64,000 bases of DNA from Pseudomonas fluorescens (GCF_902497875.1 NZ_CABVHY010000003.1:124001-188000); one strand, 5' to 3'. Shown: positions 8,968 through 17,625, counted from the stretch's first letter. Made by a program: numbers and translations. The notes: generated by a model from the letters alone, not told the origin.

Positions 8968-10403
8968 GCCGTAGTGAAACCGTGTGGATCGTCGATGACG
9001 ACCGTTCTATCCGTTGGGTTCTGGAAAAAGCCTTGCAACAGGAAGGCATGACCACGCAAAGCTTCGACAGCGCCGATGGCGTGATGAGCCGCCTGGCGCG
9101 CCAGCAGCCGGACGTGATCATCTCCGACATCCGCATGCCGGGTGCCAGCGGTCTGGACCTGTTAGCACGGATTCGCGAACAGCACCCACGGTTGCCTGTC
9201 ATCATCATGACTGCTCATTCCGACCTGGACAGCGCTGTCGCGTCCTATCAGGGCGGCGCTTTCGAGTACCTGCCCAAGCCATTCGATGTCGACGAAGCCG
9301 TGTCCCTGGTCAAGCGCGCCAACCAGCACGCACAGGAACAGCAAGGCCTGCTGGAAGTGGTGCCCGCCCTGACCCGCACCCCGGAAATCATCGGCGAAGC
9401 GCCAGCGATGCAGGAGGTGTTTCGGGCCATCGGTCGTCTCAGTCACTCGAACATTACGGTACTGATCAACGGCGAATCCGGGACCGGTAAAGAGCTGGTA
9501 GCCCATGCCCTGCATCGCCACAGCCCGCGAGCGGCCTCACCGTTCATCGCCTTGAACATGGCGGCGATTCCCAAGGACTTGATGGAGTCCGAGCTGTTTG
9601 GCCATGAAAAAGGCGCATTCACCGGTGCAGCCAACCTGCGCCGTGGACGTTTCGAGCAAGCTGATGGCGGTACGCTGTTTCTCGATGAGATCGGCGACAT
9701 GCCGGCCGACACCCAGACGCGCCTGTTGCGGGTGCTGGCCGATGGCGAGTTTTATCGGGTCGGCGGCCACACTCCGGTCAAGGTTGATGTGCGGATCATC
9801 GCCGCGACCCACCAGAATCTGGAAACCCTGGTTCATGCCGGGAAATTCCGTGAGGATTTGTTCCACCGTCTGAATGTGATCCGCATCCATATCCCGCGGA
9901 TGTCCGATCGTCGCGAAGACATTCCGACCCTGGCCAAGCATTTCCTCGCCCGCGCCGCGCAAGAACTGGCGGTCGAGCCTAAATTGCTGAAAAGCGAAAC
10001 CGAGGAATACCTGAAAAACCTGCCGTGGCCCGGCAACGTGCGCCAACTGGAGAATACCTGCCGCTGGATCACGGTGATGGCTTCGGGTCGCGAAGTGCAT
10101 ATCAGTGACCTGCCGCCGGAACTGCTGAACCTGCCACAGGACTCTGCACCCGTCACCAACTGGGAGCAGGCGTTGCGTCAATGGGCCGATCAGGCGCTGG
10201 CACGTGGCCAATCGAGCCTGCTTGACAGCGCGGTGCCGAGCTTCGAGCGGATCATGATCGAAACCGCCCTCAAACACACCGCCGGACGTCGCCGCGACGC
10301 CGCCGTGCTGCTGGGCTGGGGCCGCAACACCTTGACCCGCAAGATCAAGGAGCTGGGGATGAAGGTCGATGGTGCCGAGGAAGACGAGAGTGATGAGGGC
10401 TAA
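8964..10403 (+). CDS. ntrC: Nitrogen regulation response regulator NtrC
   Basis: NtrC is the sigma-54 enhancer-binding activator of nitrogen-limitation genes. The 479 residues comprise a receiver domain with the acidic pocket DDD at 11-13 and phospho-acceptor Asp55, and an AAA+ domain with Walker A GESGTGKE at 170-177 and the sigma-54-contacting GAFTGA loop at 217-222. A C-terminal Fis-type helix-turn-helix (RRRDAAVLLGWGRNTLTRKI) follows. All functional motifs are intact. It follows ntrB with an ATGA overlap. No obvious intrinsic terminator follows; the next element is a REP pair and then the nrsZ promoter. Confidence 0.98.
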   Translation: MSRSETVWIVDDDRSIRWVLEKALQQEGMTTQSFDSADGVMSRLARQQPDVIISDIRMPGASGLDLLARIREQHPRLPVIIMTAHSDLDSAVASYQGGAFEYLPKPFDVDEAVSLVKRANQHAQEQQGLLEVVPALTRTPEIIGEAPAMQEVFRAIGRLSHSNITVLINGESGTGKELVAHALHRHSPRAASPFIALNMAAIPKDLMESELFGHEKGAFTGAANLRRGRFEQADGGTLFLDEIGDMPADTQTRLLRVLADGEFYRVGGHTPVKVDVRIIAATHQNLETLVHAGKFREDLFHRLNVIRIHIPRMSDRREDIPTLAKHFLARAAQELAVEPKLLKSETEEYLKNLPWPGNVRQLENTCRWITVMASGREVHISDLPPELLNLPQDSAPVTNWEQALRQWADQALARGQSSLLDSAVPSFERIMIETALKHTAGRRRDAAVLLGWGRNTLTRKIKELGMKVDGAEEDESDEG

Positions 10404-10437
10404 ACAGCCTTTAGATCTGCGCTGATCTCTAGATCCA

Positions 10438-10529
10438 ATCGCGAGCAGGCTCGCTCCCACAGTGGATCTTCAGTGTTTCACTAGTGTGTGAACACCATTG
10501 AACCCTGTGGGAGCGAGCCTGCTCGCGAT
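10438..10529. repeat. Inverted pair of REP sequences (REPIN) downstream of ntrC
   Basis: A perfect 25-base inverted repeat (10438-10462 and 10505-10529) contains GCGAGCAGGCTCGCTCCCAC and its complement, separated by 42 bases. The arms carry the internal GAGC/GCTC dyads of Pseudomonas REP elements. Two inverted REPs form a REPIN, a non-autonomous element mobilised by a RAYT transposase encoded elsewhere. It lies between the ntrC stop and the nrsZ promoter. Confidence 0.9.
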
Positions 10530-10546
10530 GCTTTCAGGGCCAGCAT

Positions 10547-10721
10547 GCACCGCCGCAATGCACCGTGAACCGCAATCGCGCACGACAACTGATTCGAAAT
10601 CCCGCCTTCATCCACCAGAAACTCCATATCGCAAAAACAAGAAACCCCCGATTTACGGGGCTTTCAGCGCTGCTCAGCGACTTTCTGTTTCAACTTATTA
10701 AAAACTGGCACGCCCCCTGCA
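10547..10721 (+). promoter_or_regulatory. nrsZ control region: sigma-54 promoter and candidate NtrC site
   Basis: TGGCACGCCCCCTGCA (10706-10721) matches the sigma-54 consensus TGGCACG-N4-TTGCA except for C in place of the first T of the -12 box, with correct spacing. It predicts a start near 10732. Upstream, GCACCGCCGCAATGC (10547-10561) fits the NtrC dyad with one mismatch. Known biology agrees: nrsZ of P. aeruginosa is transcribed from a sigma-54, NtrC-dependent promoter. The promoter is strong by eye and the NtrC site is tentative. Confidence 0.8.
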
Positions 10722-10731
10722 ATAGTTCAAT

Positions 10732-10970
10732 CAGTGATTCGATTCACTACCCGGTTTCGGGGACCTTGGTACAGGCAGGCCGGGGATTCCCCTCTTTACA
10801 CCCAGGGCTCATAACGCAAACAGCGACGAGCCCTAGCCAGTTTTGGGGACCTTGGTACAGGCAGGCCGAGAATCCCCTTCTTTACAACCGGGGCTCATGA
10901 CGCAACCGCGCCGAGCCCCACCCGGTTTCGGGAACCTTGGTACAGGCAGGCCGGGGATTCCCTCTTTTAT
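10732..10970 (+). ncRNA. nrsZ: Nitrogen-regulated small RNA NrsZ
   Basis: The region directly downstream of ntrC holds three tandem units with periods of 86 and 85 bases. Each contains the identical 18-base core CCTTGGTACAGGCAGGCC (from 10764, 10850 and 10935). Each core is framed by a stem: GGGGA/TCCCC in units 1 and 2 but GGGAA/TTCCC in unit 3, a compensated change. Units 1 and 2 also carry a second stem, AGGGCTC/GAGCCCT against GGGGCTC/GAGCCCC, again compensated. The last stem ends in CTCTTTTATT, an intrinsic terminator. Position, size (about 239 nt), triple stem-loop plan and sigma-54 promoter fit NrsZ, which in P. aeruginosa is induced under nitrogen limitation, is processed, and affects rhamnolipid production and swarming. 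The identification comes from position and structure, not from a search. Confidence 0.85.
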
Positions 10971-11407
10971 TCCTCCTGGAGATGGATCTCCAAACGCCAT
11001 CGACCTTCCACTTCGGCACCGGACCACTCGCCACGCAACGGCCGGGCCGCCAGCAGATTCAGCAACAACCCTCCATCACTCGAGCGCACCCGCCAATTCG
11101 CGTCCTTGCCGTTGATCTTCAGCTGACCCTTCTGCGCCCTGCCCGTCGCCTCGAACAGCAACGCCACGGTGCCCTCGATGTGTTCGCCATGCAGCTTGGG
11201 CTCAGTGTTGAACCACAGCACCAAGCCATCCGTGACGACATCCACCTGTTGCAGCTCGGTCGGATCCGGCGTGGTCAGGCGGCCAATCATCAGGCCGACC
11301 ATGACGCCCACTATCACCAGCGAGAAAAACATCCGCCGCAATAGCTTCGGTCGCGGATCTGCTTCAGGCGTAGAATGCAGCCCATCTTTATCTTCGGAGC
11401 CGTGCAT
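10967..11407 (-). CDS. Conserved hypothetical single-pass membrane protein
   Basis: A 146-residue protein with a charged N-terminus, one transmembrane segment (about residues 26-42, MFFSLVIVGVMVGLMIG) and a C-terminal domain of alternating short strands (DGLVLWFNTEPKLHGEH, GQLKINGKDANWRV). This suggests a small beta-rich domain exposed to the periplasm. A gene of this kind occupies the same place (PA5126) in P. aeruginosa. Its stop codon lies inside the nrsZ terminator region, so the two converge. Its ATG (11407-11405) overlaps the divergent trmL ATG by two bases. An AAGGA lies 11 bases upstream of the ATG. Function unknown. Confidence 0.7.
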   Translation of the reverse strand: MHGSEDKDGLHSTPEADPRPKLLRRMFFSLVIVGVMVGLMIGRLTTPDPTELQQVDVVTDGLVLWFNTEPKLHGEHIEGTVALLFEATGRAQKGQLKINGKDANWRVRSSDGGLLLNLLAARPLRGEWSGAEVEGRWRLEIHLQEE

Positions 11408-11861
11408 GTTTCACGTCATCCTTTTTCAACCAGAAATTCCGCCGAATACCGGCAACGTTATCAGGCTGTGCGCCAACAGTGGCTGCCACCTGCATTTGAT
11501 CGAGCCGCTGGGCTTCGAGATGGACGATAAACGCCTGCGCCGGGCCGGCCTCGACTACCACGAGTATGCCACCTTGCAGCGCCATGCCGACCTCGCCAGT
11601 TGCCTGGAAAGCCTCGGCCACCCACGCGTGTTCGCCTTCACCACCAAGGGCTCGCGACCGTTTCACGACGCCAGCTTCGCCGAGGGCGACGCCTTCCTGT
11701 TCGGCCCGGAAAGCCGTGGCCTGCCGGCCGAGGTGCTGGACGCCCTGCCAACCGGGCAACGCCTGCGCCTGCCTATGCGCGAAGGCTGCCGCAGCCTCAA
11801 TCTGTCGAATACAGTAGCCGTCGCCGTCTACGAAGGCTGGCGGCAATTGGGTTTCAAATAG
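11406..11861 (+). CDS. trmL: tRNA (cytidine/uridine-2'-O-)-methyltransferase TrmL
   Basis: TrmL methylates the 2'-OH of the wobble base (position 34) of tRNA-Leu isoacceptors. The 151-residue single-domain SPOUT protein begins FHVILFQPEIPPNTGNVIRL and has the knotted-fold motifs LFGPESRGLP and LRLPMREGCRSLNLSNTVAVAVYE, which bind S-adenosylmethionine. It has the short size typical of TrmL, without the RNA-binding extension of other SpoU proteins. CGGAG six bases before the ATG supports this start, although the frame is open much further upstream across the divergent gene. Confidence 0.95.
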   Translation: MFHVILFQPEIPPNTGNVIRLCANSGCHLHLIEPLGFEMDDKRLRRAGLDYHEYATLQRHADLASCLESLGHPRVFAFTTKGSRPFHDASFAEGDAFLFGPESRGLPAEVLDALPTGQRLRLPMREGCRSLNLSNTVAVAVYEGWRQLGFK

Positions 11862-11881
11862 CACCCCATTCCGGTTTCGCC

Positions 11882-11925
11882 CGCCCATGAAAAAAGCGCC
11901 TTCAACGGCGCTTTTTTCATGGGCG
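11882..11925. terminator. Bidirectional terminator between trmL and secB
   Basis: A perfect 19-base dyad (CGCCCATGAAAAAAGCGCC and its complement) around a TTCAAC loop. The internal A6/T6 runs flank a GCGCC/GGCGC stem, so it terminates convergent transcripts from both sides. Confidence 0.92.
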
Positions 11926-11934
11926 GGCGAACGC

Positions 11935-12423
11935 TTATTGCACAGTCGGCGCTTCGCCAGCGGCCTGCATGCGTTGCAGCTCTTGTGCGTACAGCGCGTC
12001 GAAATTCACTGGAGCCAGCATCAGCGCCGGGAACGAACCACGAACTACCAGGCTGTCCAGGGTTTCGCGAGCGTACGGGAACAGGATGTTCGGGCAGAAC
12101 GCGCCCAGGGTATGGCTCATCGAAGCGTCGTCCAGGTTCTTGATCAGGAAGATCCCGGCCTGTTGCACTTCAGCGATGAACGCGACTTCGTCACCGTTCT
12201 TCACGGTGACCGACAAGGTCAGCACGACTTCATGGAAGTCGCCTTCCAGGCCCTTTTGGCGAGTGTTCAGATCCAGAGCAACGCTCGGCTCCCACTGCTG
12301 GCGGAAGATCGCCGGGCTTTTTGGCGCTTCGAAGGACAGGTCACGCACATAAATGCGCTGCAGCGAGAATTGCGGAGCAGTTTCTTCTTCGCTGGCAGCA
12401 GCAGTGTTCTGTTCATCAGTCAT
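11935..12423 (-). CDS. secB: Protein-export chaperone SecB
   Basis: SecB holds preproteins unfolded and delivers them to SecA. The 162-residue protein has the family core ([84 protein letters not shown]). The acidic N-terminus and Gln-rich ends are normal. AGAAGGAT precedes the ATG. It is the third gene of a rhodanese-grxC-secB run on this strand, the same order as in P. aeruginosa and similar to E. coli yibN-grxC-secB. Confidence 0.98.
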   Translation of the reverse strand: MTDEQNTAAASEEETAPQFSLQRIYVRDLSFEAPKSPAIFRQQWEPSVALDLNTRQKGLEGDFHEVVLTLSVTVKNGDEVAFIAEVQQAGIFLIKNLDDASMSHTLGAFCPNILFPYARETLDSLVVRGSFPALMLAPVNFDALYAQELQRMQAAGEAPTVQ

Positions 12424-12465
12424 CGCAGATCCTTCTCACTTTTAGGGTCTTGTAGGGTTTTGGAT

Positions 12466-12720
12466 TCAAGCCTCGAGCAGCGCGTCCAGCTTGCCGGCGC
12501 GCTCCAGAGCGTGCAGCTCGTCACAACCACCGACGTGGGTGCTGCCGATCCAGATTTGCGGCACGGAGGTCCGGCCAGCCTTCTGGGACATTTCAGCGCG
12601 CACCTGCGGCTTGCCATCGACCTTGATTTCTTCGAAGGCTACGCCTTTGCTCTCGAGCAGATACTTGGCTCGCGAGCAATAGGGGCAGTAATCGCTGGAA
12701 TAGACGACGACGTTTTTCAT
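12466..12720 (-). CDS. grxC: Glutaredoxin 3
   Basis: This small dithiol oxidoreductase uses glutathione to reduce disulfides. The 84-residue protein has the CPYC active site at residues 12-15, the TSVPQIWIG cis-proline segment and the GGCDELHALE glutathione-binding motif, all diagnostic of GrxC. The start is one base after the rhodanese stop codon, so the genes are tightly coupled; the upstream stop region supplies a GAAGTGAG ribosome site. Confidence 0.97.
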   Translation of the reverse strand: MKNVVVYSSDYCPYCSRAKYLLESKGVAFEEIKVDGKPQVRAEMSQKAGRTSVPQIWIGSTHVGGCDELHALERAGKLDALLEA

Positions 12721-12721
12721 C

Positions 12722-13135
12722 TCACTTCACCAGCGGCAGGTTGTCGGCTTTCCAGCTGGAAACACCACCGGACAACTTGGCCGCATTGAAACCGGACTTG
12801 AGCAGTTCGCGGGCGTGAGTTCCGGCGTGCTGGCCCTGGGCGTCGACCAGGATGATAGTCTTGGCCTTGTGCTTTTCCAGCTCGCCAACGCGGGCGGTCA
12901 GCTTGTCCTGCGGGATATTGAGAGCACCTACAATATGGCCGGCGGCGAAATCCTTGGTCGGACGGATGTCGATCACTACGCCCTGGTCATTGTTGACCAA
13001 TGCAGTCAACTCACGGGTGCTGAGGCTTTTACCGCCGCGACTCATCTCACGGGCGATCAGCAATGCCAGCAGAACGACGAAGGCACCGACGAGCAAATAG
13101 TGGTTAGTGGCGAATTCAATCAGGTGAGCAACCAT
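12722..13135 (-). CDS. Membrane-anchored rhodanese-like protein (YibN type), active-site Cys absent
   Basis: The 137-residue protein has one N-terminal membrane segment (about 12-28, HYLLVGAFVVLLALLIA) followed by a rhodanese fold (LSTRELTALVNNDQGVVIDIRPTKDFAAGHIVGALNIP, then LSGGVSSW). At the place of the catalytic CxxGxR loop the sequence reads VDAQGQHAG, so the sulfur-carrying cysteine is missing and thiosulfate sulfurtransferase activity is unlikely. YibN-type proteins adjoin grxC and secB in many gammaproteobacteria. I see no good ribosome site before the ATG. Confidence 0.88.
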   Translation of the reverse strand: MVAHLIEFATNHYLLVGAFVVLLALLIAREMSRGGKSLSTRELTALVNNDQGVVIDIRPTKDFAAGHIVGALNIPQDKLTARVGELEKHKAKTIILVDAQGQHAGTHARELLKSGFNAAKLSGGVSSWKADNLPLVK

Positions 13136-13284
13136 CTAGGAGGTTCCAGGGCGTTAAAATGTCGGCCAGTATACACAGCCGCCATGGTCGACCAAACCCC
13201 GCCCGGCGGTGACGGCGATTGAACTTGCCTTTAAACTGCCACTCTTTTTTCCATACCCTTTTAATCCAGCCACGAGTGGGATCT

Positions 13285-14814
13285 ATGACTACCACGCCTA
13301 AACCTTTGGTCCTGATAATTCTGGATGGCTTCGGTCACAGTGAAAGCCAAGAACACAACGCCGTCTATTCGGCCAAAAAGCCCGTGCTAGACCGCTTGTA
13401 CGCCACCGTGCCAAATGGTTTGATCTCGGGTTCGGGCATGGACGTCGGCTTGCCGGACGGGCAAATGGGCAACTCGGAAGTCGGCCACATGAACCTCGGC
13501 GCCGGCCGCGTGGTGTACCAGGACTTCACTCGGGTAACCAAATCGATCCGCGACGGCGAGTTTTTTGAAAACCCGACCCTCTGCGCGGCCGTGGATAAAG
13601 CCGTTGCCGTTGGCAAAGCGGTGCATATCCTCGGCTTGCTCTCGGATGGCGGCGTGCACAGCCATCAGGACCACCTGATAGCCATGGCCGAACTGGCATC
13701 CAGACGCGGTGCCGAGAAAATCTACCTGCACGCCTTCCTCGATGGCCGTGACACGCCGCCCAGAAGCGCCAAGTCGTCGATTGAACTGCTGGATGAGTCC
13801 TTCAAAACCCTCGGTAAGGGCCGGATCGCCAGTATCGTTGGTCGTTATTTCGCCATGGACCGCGACAATCGCTGGGACCGCGTGTCCCAGGCCTACAACC
13901 TGATCGTCGACGGCAACGGCGAATTCAACGCCGCCACCGCTCAAGAAGGCCTGCAAGCGGCCTACGAGCGCGGCGAGAACGACGAATTCGTCAAAGCCAC
14001 GACCATCGGTGAACCGGTCAAGGTCGAAGACGGCGATGCCGTAGTGTTCATGAACTTCCGCGCCGACCGCGCCCGCGAGCTGACCCGCGTGTTCGTCGAA
14101 GACGACTTCAAGGACTTCGAGCGCGCCCGCCAGCCGAAACTGGCGGCATTTGTCATGCTGACCCAATACGCGGCCAGTATTCCTGCACCCTCGGCTTTTG
14201 CGCCGGGCAGCCTGGAAAACGTGCTGGGCGATTACCTGGCGAAAAACGGCAAAACCCAGCTGCGCATTGCCGAGACCGAGAAGTACGCCCACGTGACTTT
14301 CTTCTTCTCCGGCGGTCGTGAAGAACCCTTCCCCGGTGAAGAACGCATCCTGATCCCGTCGCCGAAAGTTGCGACCTATGACCTGCAACCAGAAATGAGT
14401 GCACCAGAAGTCACCGACAGAATCGTCGACGCCATCGAAAACCAGCGTTACGACGTTATCGTCGTCAACTACGCCAACGGCGACATGGTCGGCCACAGCG
14501 GCGTGTTCGACGCGGCAGTAAAGGCCGTTGAATGCCTGGACCTGTGCGTTGGTCGGATTGTCGAAGCCCTGGAAAAAGTCGGCGGTGAAGCACTGATCAC
14601 CGCAGACCACGGCAACGTCGAGCAAATGTCCGATGACTCCACCGGCCAGGCCCATACCGCTCATACCACGGAGCCGGTACCGTTCATCTACGTCGGCAAG
14701 CGCGACTTTAAAGTCCGCGAAGGTGGAGTACTGGCGGATGTGGCGCCGACCATGCTCAAGCTGCTGGATCTCAAGCAGCCTGAAGAAATGACTGGTACTT
14801 CGATATTGGTCTGA
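13285..14814 (+). CDS. gpmI: 2,3-bisphosphoglycerate-independent phosphoglycerate mutase
   Basis: The enzyme interconverts 3- and 2-phosphoglycerate in glycolysis and gluconeogenesis with a Mn-dependent phosphoserine intermediate. The 509-residue protein starts [16 protein letters not shown] and has the catalytic serine at 64 in [15 protein letters not shown]. Metal ligands are in [17 protein letters not shown] and [14 protein letters not shown] start at ATG 13285 (family N-terminus); 22 further codons upstream are open but are not family sequence. It begins the gpmI-envC-ctpA-deacetylase stretch and is separated from envC by a terminator-like hairpin. Confidence 0.98.
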   Translation: MTTTPKPLVLIILDGFGHSESQEHNAVYSAKKPVLDRLYATVPNGLISGSGMDVGLPDGQMGNSEVGHMNLGAGRVVYQDFTRVTKSIRDGEFFENPTLCAAVDKAVAVGKAVHILGLLSDGGVHSHQDHLIAMAELASRRGAEKIYLHAFLDGRDTPPRSAKSSIELLDESFKTLGKGRIASIVGRYFAMDRDNRWDRVSQAYNLIVDGNGEFNAATAQEGLQAAYERGENDEFVKATTIGEPVKVEDGDAVVFMNFRADRARELTRVFVEDDFKDFERARQPKLAAFVMLTQYAASIPAPSAFAPGSLENVLGDYLAKNGKTQLRIAETEKYAHVTFFFSGGREEPFPGEERILIPSPKVATYDLQPEMSAPEVTDRIVDAIENQRYDVIVVNYANGDMVGHSGVFDAAVKAVECLDLCVGRIVEALEKVGGEALITADHGNVEQMSDDSTGQAHTAHTTEPVPFIYVGKRDFKVREGGVLADVAPTMLKLLDLKQPEEMTGTSILV

Positions 14815-14828
14815 TTCAGACCCCTGCT

Positions 14829-14892
14829 ACACCGCAAATCGACTGTGGGAACGTCGCCCGACCCTTCCCATATTTGATTTTGCGGTGTTTTT
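14829..14892 (+). terminator. Terminator-like long hairpin after gpmI
   Basis: ACACCGCAAATC (14829-14840) pairs with GATTTTGCGGTGT (14876-14888), followed by a T run. The loop of about 35 bases is long for an intrinsic terminator, so efficiency is uncertain. Confidence 0.6.
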
Positions 14893-14998
14893 AAGTGTCA
14901 GACCCGCCTGAACCCACTCCGGTCATCACACAGGCATTTTTTTTGCGGTCCGCGGCGGGCATACTAGGCCGTCCCTTTCCCTGGTGTCGCCCGCCTCT

Positions 14999-16288
14999 AT
15001 GCTTCGCGCTCTGATGACCCTTGCTCTTGTCTGCCTGCTCCAACCGGCCTTTGCTGACGAGCGCGTGCAAACCCAACAACAGCTGGACGCTACGCGTCAG
15101 GATATTGCCGAGCTGAAAAAGCTCCTGGGCAAGCTCCAGGAAGAAAAATCCGGCGTGCAAAAAGACCTGCGCGGCACCGAAACCGAAATGGGCAAGCTCG
15201 AGAAGCAGGTCGAGTCCCTGCAAAAAGAGCTGAAGAAAAGCGAATCCGAGCTGCAGCGGCTCGATGAAGAGAAAAAAAAACTTCAGAGCGCGCGCATTGA
15301 ACAGCAGCGACTGATCGCCATTCAGGCTCGCGCGGCCTACCAGAACGGCCGCCAGGAGTATTTGAAGCTGTTGCTCAACCAACAGAACCCGGAAAAATTC
15401 GCCCGGACCCTGACCTATTACGATTACCTGAGCCAGGCGCGCCTGGAGCAGTTGAAAAACTTCAACGAGACCCTGCGCCAACTGGCCAACGTCGAACAGG
15501 ACATCGCCCTGCAGCAGGCTCAGCTGCTGGTGCAAAAAAGCAGCCTCGACAGCCAGCGTGACGAACTCGATAAAGTCCGCAAAGAGCGCCAATTGGCGCT
15601 GGCCAAGCTCAACACCGACGTAAAGGCCCGCGACGAAAAACTCCAGGCCCGCGAGCAAGATCAGGCCGACCTGTCGAAAGTCTTGAAAACCATTGAAGAA
15701 ACCCTGGCTCGCCAGGCCAGGGAGGCAGAAGAAGCACGACAAAAAGCGCTGATCGCCCAGCAGGAAGCCGAAAAAAAGCGCTTGCTTGAGGCCCAGGCGG
15801 TTGCCAGCGATAGTTCGGATAAACCGGCTAAAGCAGCAGCACCTGGCCCACTGGTTTCCAGTTCGGGAGCCTCCTACGGCGGCCCTTTTGTCTCAGCGCG
15901 CGGCAAGCTTCCATGGCCGGTTGACGGTCGACTGCTTGCGCGCTTTGGCGAAACCCGTGGCGATGATGCCCGTACCAAGTGGGACGGGGTAATGATCAGC
16001 GCCTCCGCCGGCAGCCAGGTACACGCCGTACATGGCGGTCGCGTGGTGTTCGCCGACTGGTTGCGAGGCGCCGGATTACTGGTCATTCTCGACCATGGAA
16101 ACGGCTACTTGAGCCTGTACGGACATAACCAGACGCTACTTAAAGAAGCTGGCGACATTGTCAAAGCCGGTGAATCCATCTCCACTGTCGGTAGCAGTGG
16201 TGGCCAGGACACCCCAGCGTTGTATTTCGCAATTCGCCAGCAGGGTCGCCCCAGCGATCCAGCACAATGGTGCCGTGCGCAAGGATAA
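14999..16288 (+). CDS. envC: Murein hydrolase activator EnvC
   Basis: EnvC acts in the periplasm at the division site, where it activates septal N-acetylmuramoyl-L-alanine amidases. The 429-residue protein has a signal peptide (LMTLALVCLLQPAFADE), a coiled coil from about residue 25 to 250 rich in Gln, Lys and Glu, and a C-terminal LytM domain (about 300-429). That domain is degenerate: the usual HxxxD zinc ligand position reads KWDGVMI, and the final HxH reads YGHNQ. This is expected for an activator without its own hydrolase activity. A GTG at 14984 would add five residues. It lies just ahead of ctpA. Confidence 0.93.
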   Translation: MLRALMTLALVCLLQPAFADERVQTQQQLDATRQDIAELKKLLGKLQEEKSGVQKDLRGTETEMGKLEKQVESLQKELKKSESELQRLDEEKKKLQSARIEQQRLIAIQARAAYQNGRQEYLKLLLNQQNPEKFARTLTYYDYLSQARLEQLKNFNETLRQLANVEQDIALQQAQLLVQKSSLDSQRDELDKVRKERQLALAKLNTDVKARDEKLQAREQDQADLSKVLKTIEETLARQAREAEEARQKALIAQQEAEKKRLLEAQAVASDSSDKPAKAAAPGPLVSSSGASYGGPFVSARGKLPWPVDGRLLARFGETRGDDARTKWDGVMISASAGSQVHAVHGGRVVFADWLRGAGLLVILDHGNGYLSLYGHNQTLLKEAGDIVKAGESISTVGSSGGQDTPALYFAIRQQGRPSDPAQWCRAQG

Positions 16289-16319
16289 GCGCACCATCTA
16301 ACTCAGGAGTTCGTTCGAC

Positions 16320-17624
16320 ATGCTGCATTTGTCCCGCCTTACCTCGCTGGCCCTGGCGATCGCCATTGTGATCGGTGCGCCCTGCGCGTTCGCAGCCGAA
16401 ACTGCGAAGCCAGCGACCGCCGCGACCACCAAGGCGCCATTGCCGCCCGACGAGCTGCGCACCTTTGCCGAGGTCATGGACCGGATCAAGGCGGCCTATG
16501 TCGAGCCCGTAGACGACAAGACCCTGCTGGAAAATGCCATCAAGGGCATGCTCAGCAACCTTGATCCACACTCGGCCTACCTTGGCCCGGAAGACTTCGC
16601 TGAGTTGCAGGAAAGCACCAGCGGCGAATTCGGTGGCCTGGGCATCGAAGTCGGTGCCGAAGACGGCTTCATCAAGGTCGTCTCACCGATCGACGATACC
16701 CCGGCCTCCAAAGCAGGCATTCAGGCCGGTGACTTTATCGTCAAGATCAACGGCCAGCCGACTCGCGGCCAGAGCATGACCGAAGCGATCGACAAAATGC
16801 GCGGCAAGGTCGGCGAGAAAATCACCCTGACCCTGGTGCGCGATGGCGGCACGCCGTTCGACGTGACGCTGGCCCGCGCCATCATCCAGGTCAAGAGCGT
16901 GAAGAGCCAGTTGCTCGAGTCCGGCTACGGTTACATCCGTATTACCCAGTTCCAGGTCAAGACCGGCGAAGAAGTCTCCAAGGCCCTGGCCAAGCTGCGC
17001 AAGGACAACGGCAAGAAGCTCAACGGGATCGTCCTCGATCTGCGCAACAACCCGGGTGGCGTGCTGCAATCGGCGGTTGAAGTAGTCGACCACTTCATCA
17101 CCAAGGGCCTGATCGTCTACACCAAGGGCCGCATCGCCAACTCCGAACTGCGTTTCTCCGCGACCGGCAAAGACGAAAGCGAAGCCGTTCCATTGGTGGT
17201 GCTGATCAACGGTGGCAGCGCCTCGGCTTCGGAAATTGTCGCGGGTGCCCTGCAGGACCAAAAACGTGCGGTCGTGATGGGCACTACCAGCTTCGGCAAA
17301 GGCTCGGTGCAAACCGTGCTGCCGCTGAACAATGAGCGTGCACTGAAGATCACCACCGCGCTGTACTACACCCCGAACGGTCGCTCGATCCAGGCTCAGG
17401 GCATCGTGCCGGACATCGAAGTGCGCAAGGCCAAGATTACCAACGAGCAAGACAGCGAATACTTCAAGGAAGCCGACCTGCAAGGCCACCTGGGCAATGG
17501 CAACGGCGGTGCCGACAAGCCGACTACCAGCGGCAAAGCCAAGCCGATGCCGCAGGACGATGATTATCAGTTGGCCCAGGCCTTGAGCCTGCTCAAGGGT
17601 CTGAGCATTACTCGTAACCACTGA
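16320..17624 (+). CDS. ctpA: Carboxyl-terminal processing protease CtpA (S41 family)
   Basis: CtpA is a periplasmic serine protease that in P. aeruginosa works with the lipoprotein LbcA to degrade peptidoglycan cross-link hydrolases. The 434 residues comprise a signal peptide, the N-terminal helical region, a PDZ domain (about 100-185; GGLGIEV, KAGIQAGDFI) and the protease core. The catalytic Ser302 (GGSASASEI) and Lys327 (TSFGKGSV) sit at the same numbers as in P. aeruginosa CtpA. It follows envC by 31 bases and ends one base before the deacetylase-like gene. Confidence 0.96.
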   Translation: MLHLSRLTSLALAIAIVIGAPCAFAAETAKPATAATTKAPLPPDELRTFAEVMDRIKAAYVEPVDDKTLLENAIKGMLSNLDPHSAYLGPEDFAELQESTSGEFGGLGIEVGAEDGFIKVVSPIDDTPASKAGIQAGDFIVKINGQPTRGQSMTEAIDKMRGKVGEKITLTLVRDGGTPFDVTLARAIIQVKSVKSQLLESGYGYIRITQFQVKTGEEVSKALAKLRKDNGKKLNGIVLDLRNNPGGVLQSAVEVVDHFITKGLIVYTKGRIANSELRFSATGKDESEAVPLVVLINGGSASASEIVAGALQDQKRAVVMGTTSFGKGSVQTVLPLNNERALKITTALYYTPNGRSIQAQGIVPDIEVRKAKITNEQDSEYFKEADLQGHLGNGNGGADKPTTSGKAKPMPQDDDYQLAQALSLLKGLSITRNH

Positions 17625-17625
17625 G

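Noticed and set aside
10740..10975. Tandem repeats downstream of ntrC as a CRISPR array
   Set aside because: The units are 85-86 bases with internal stems and no unique spacers between short repeats; the nrsZ explanation fits better. No cas genes are present.
13387..14664. 425-residue open frame opposite gpmI
   Set aside because: Antisense shadow; no ribosome site or family motif.
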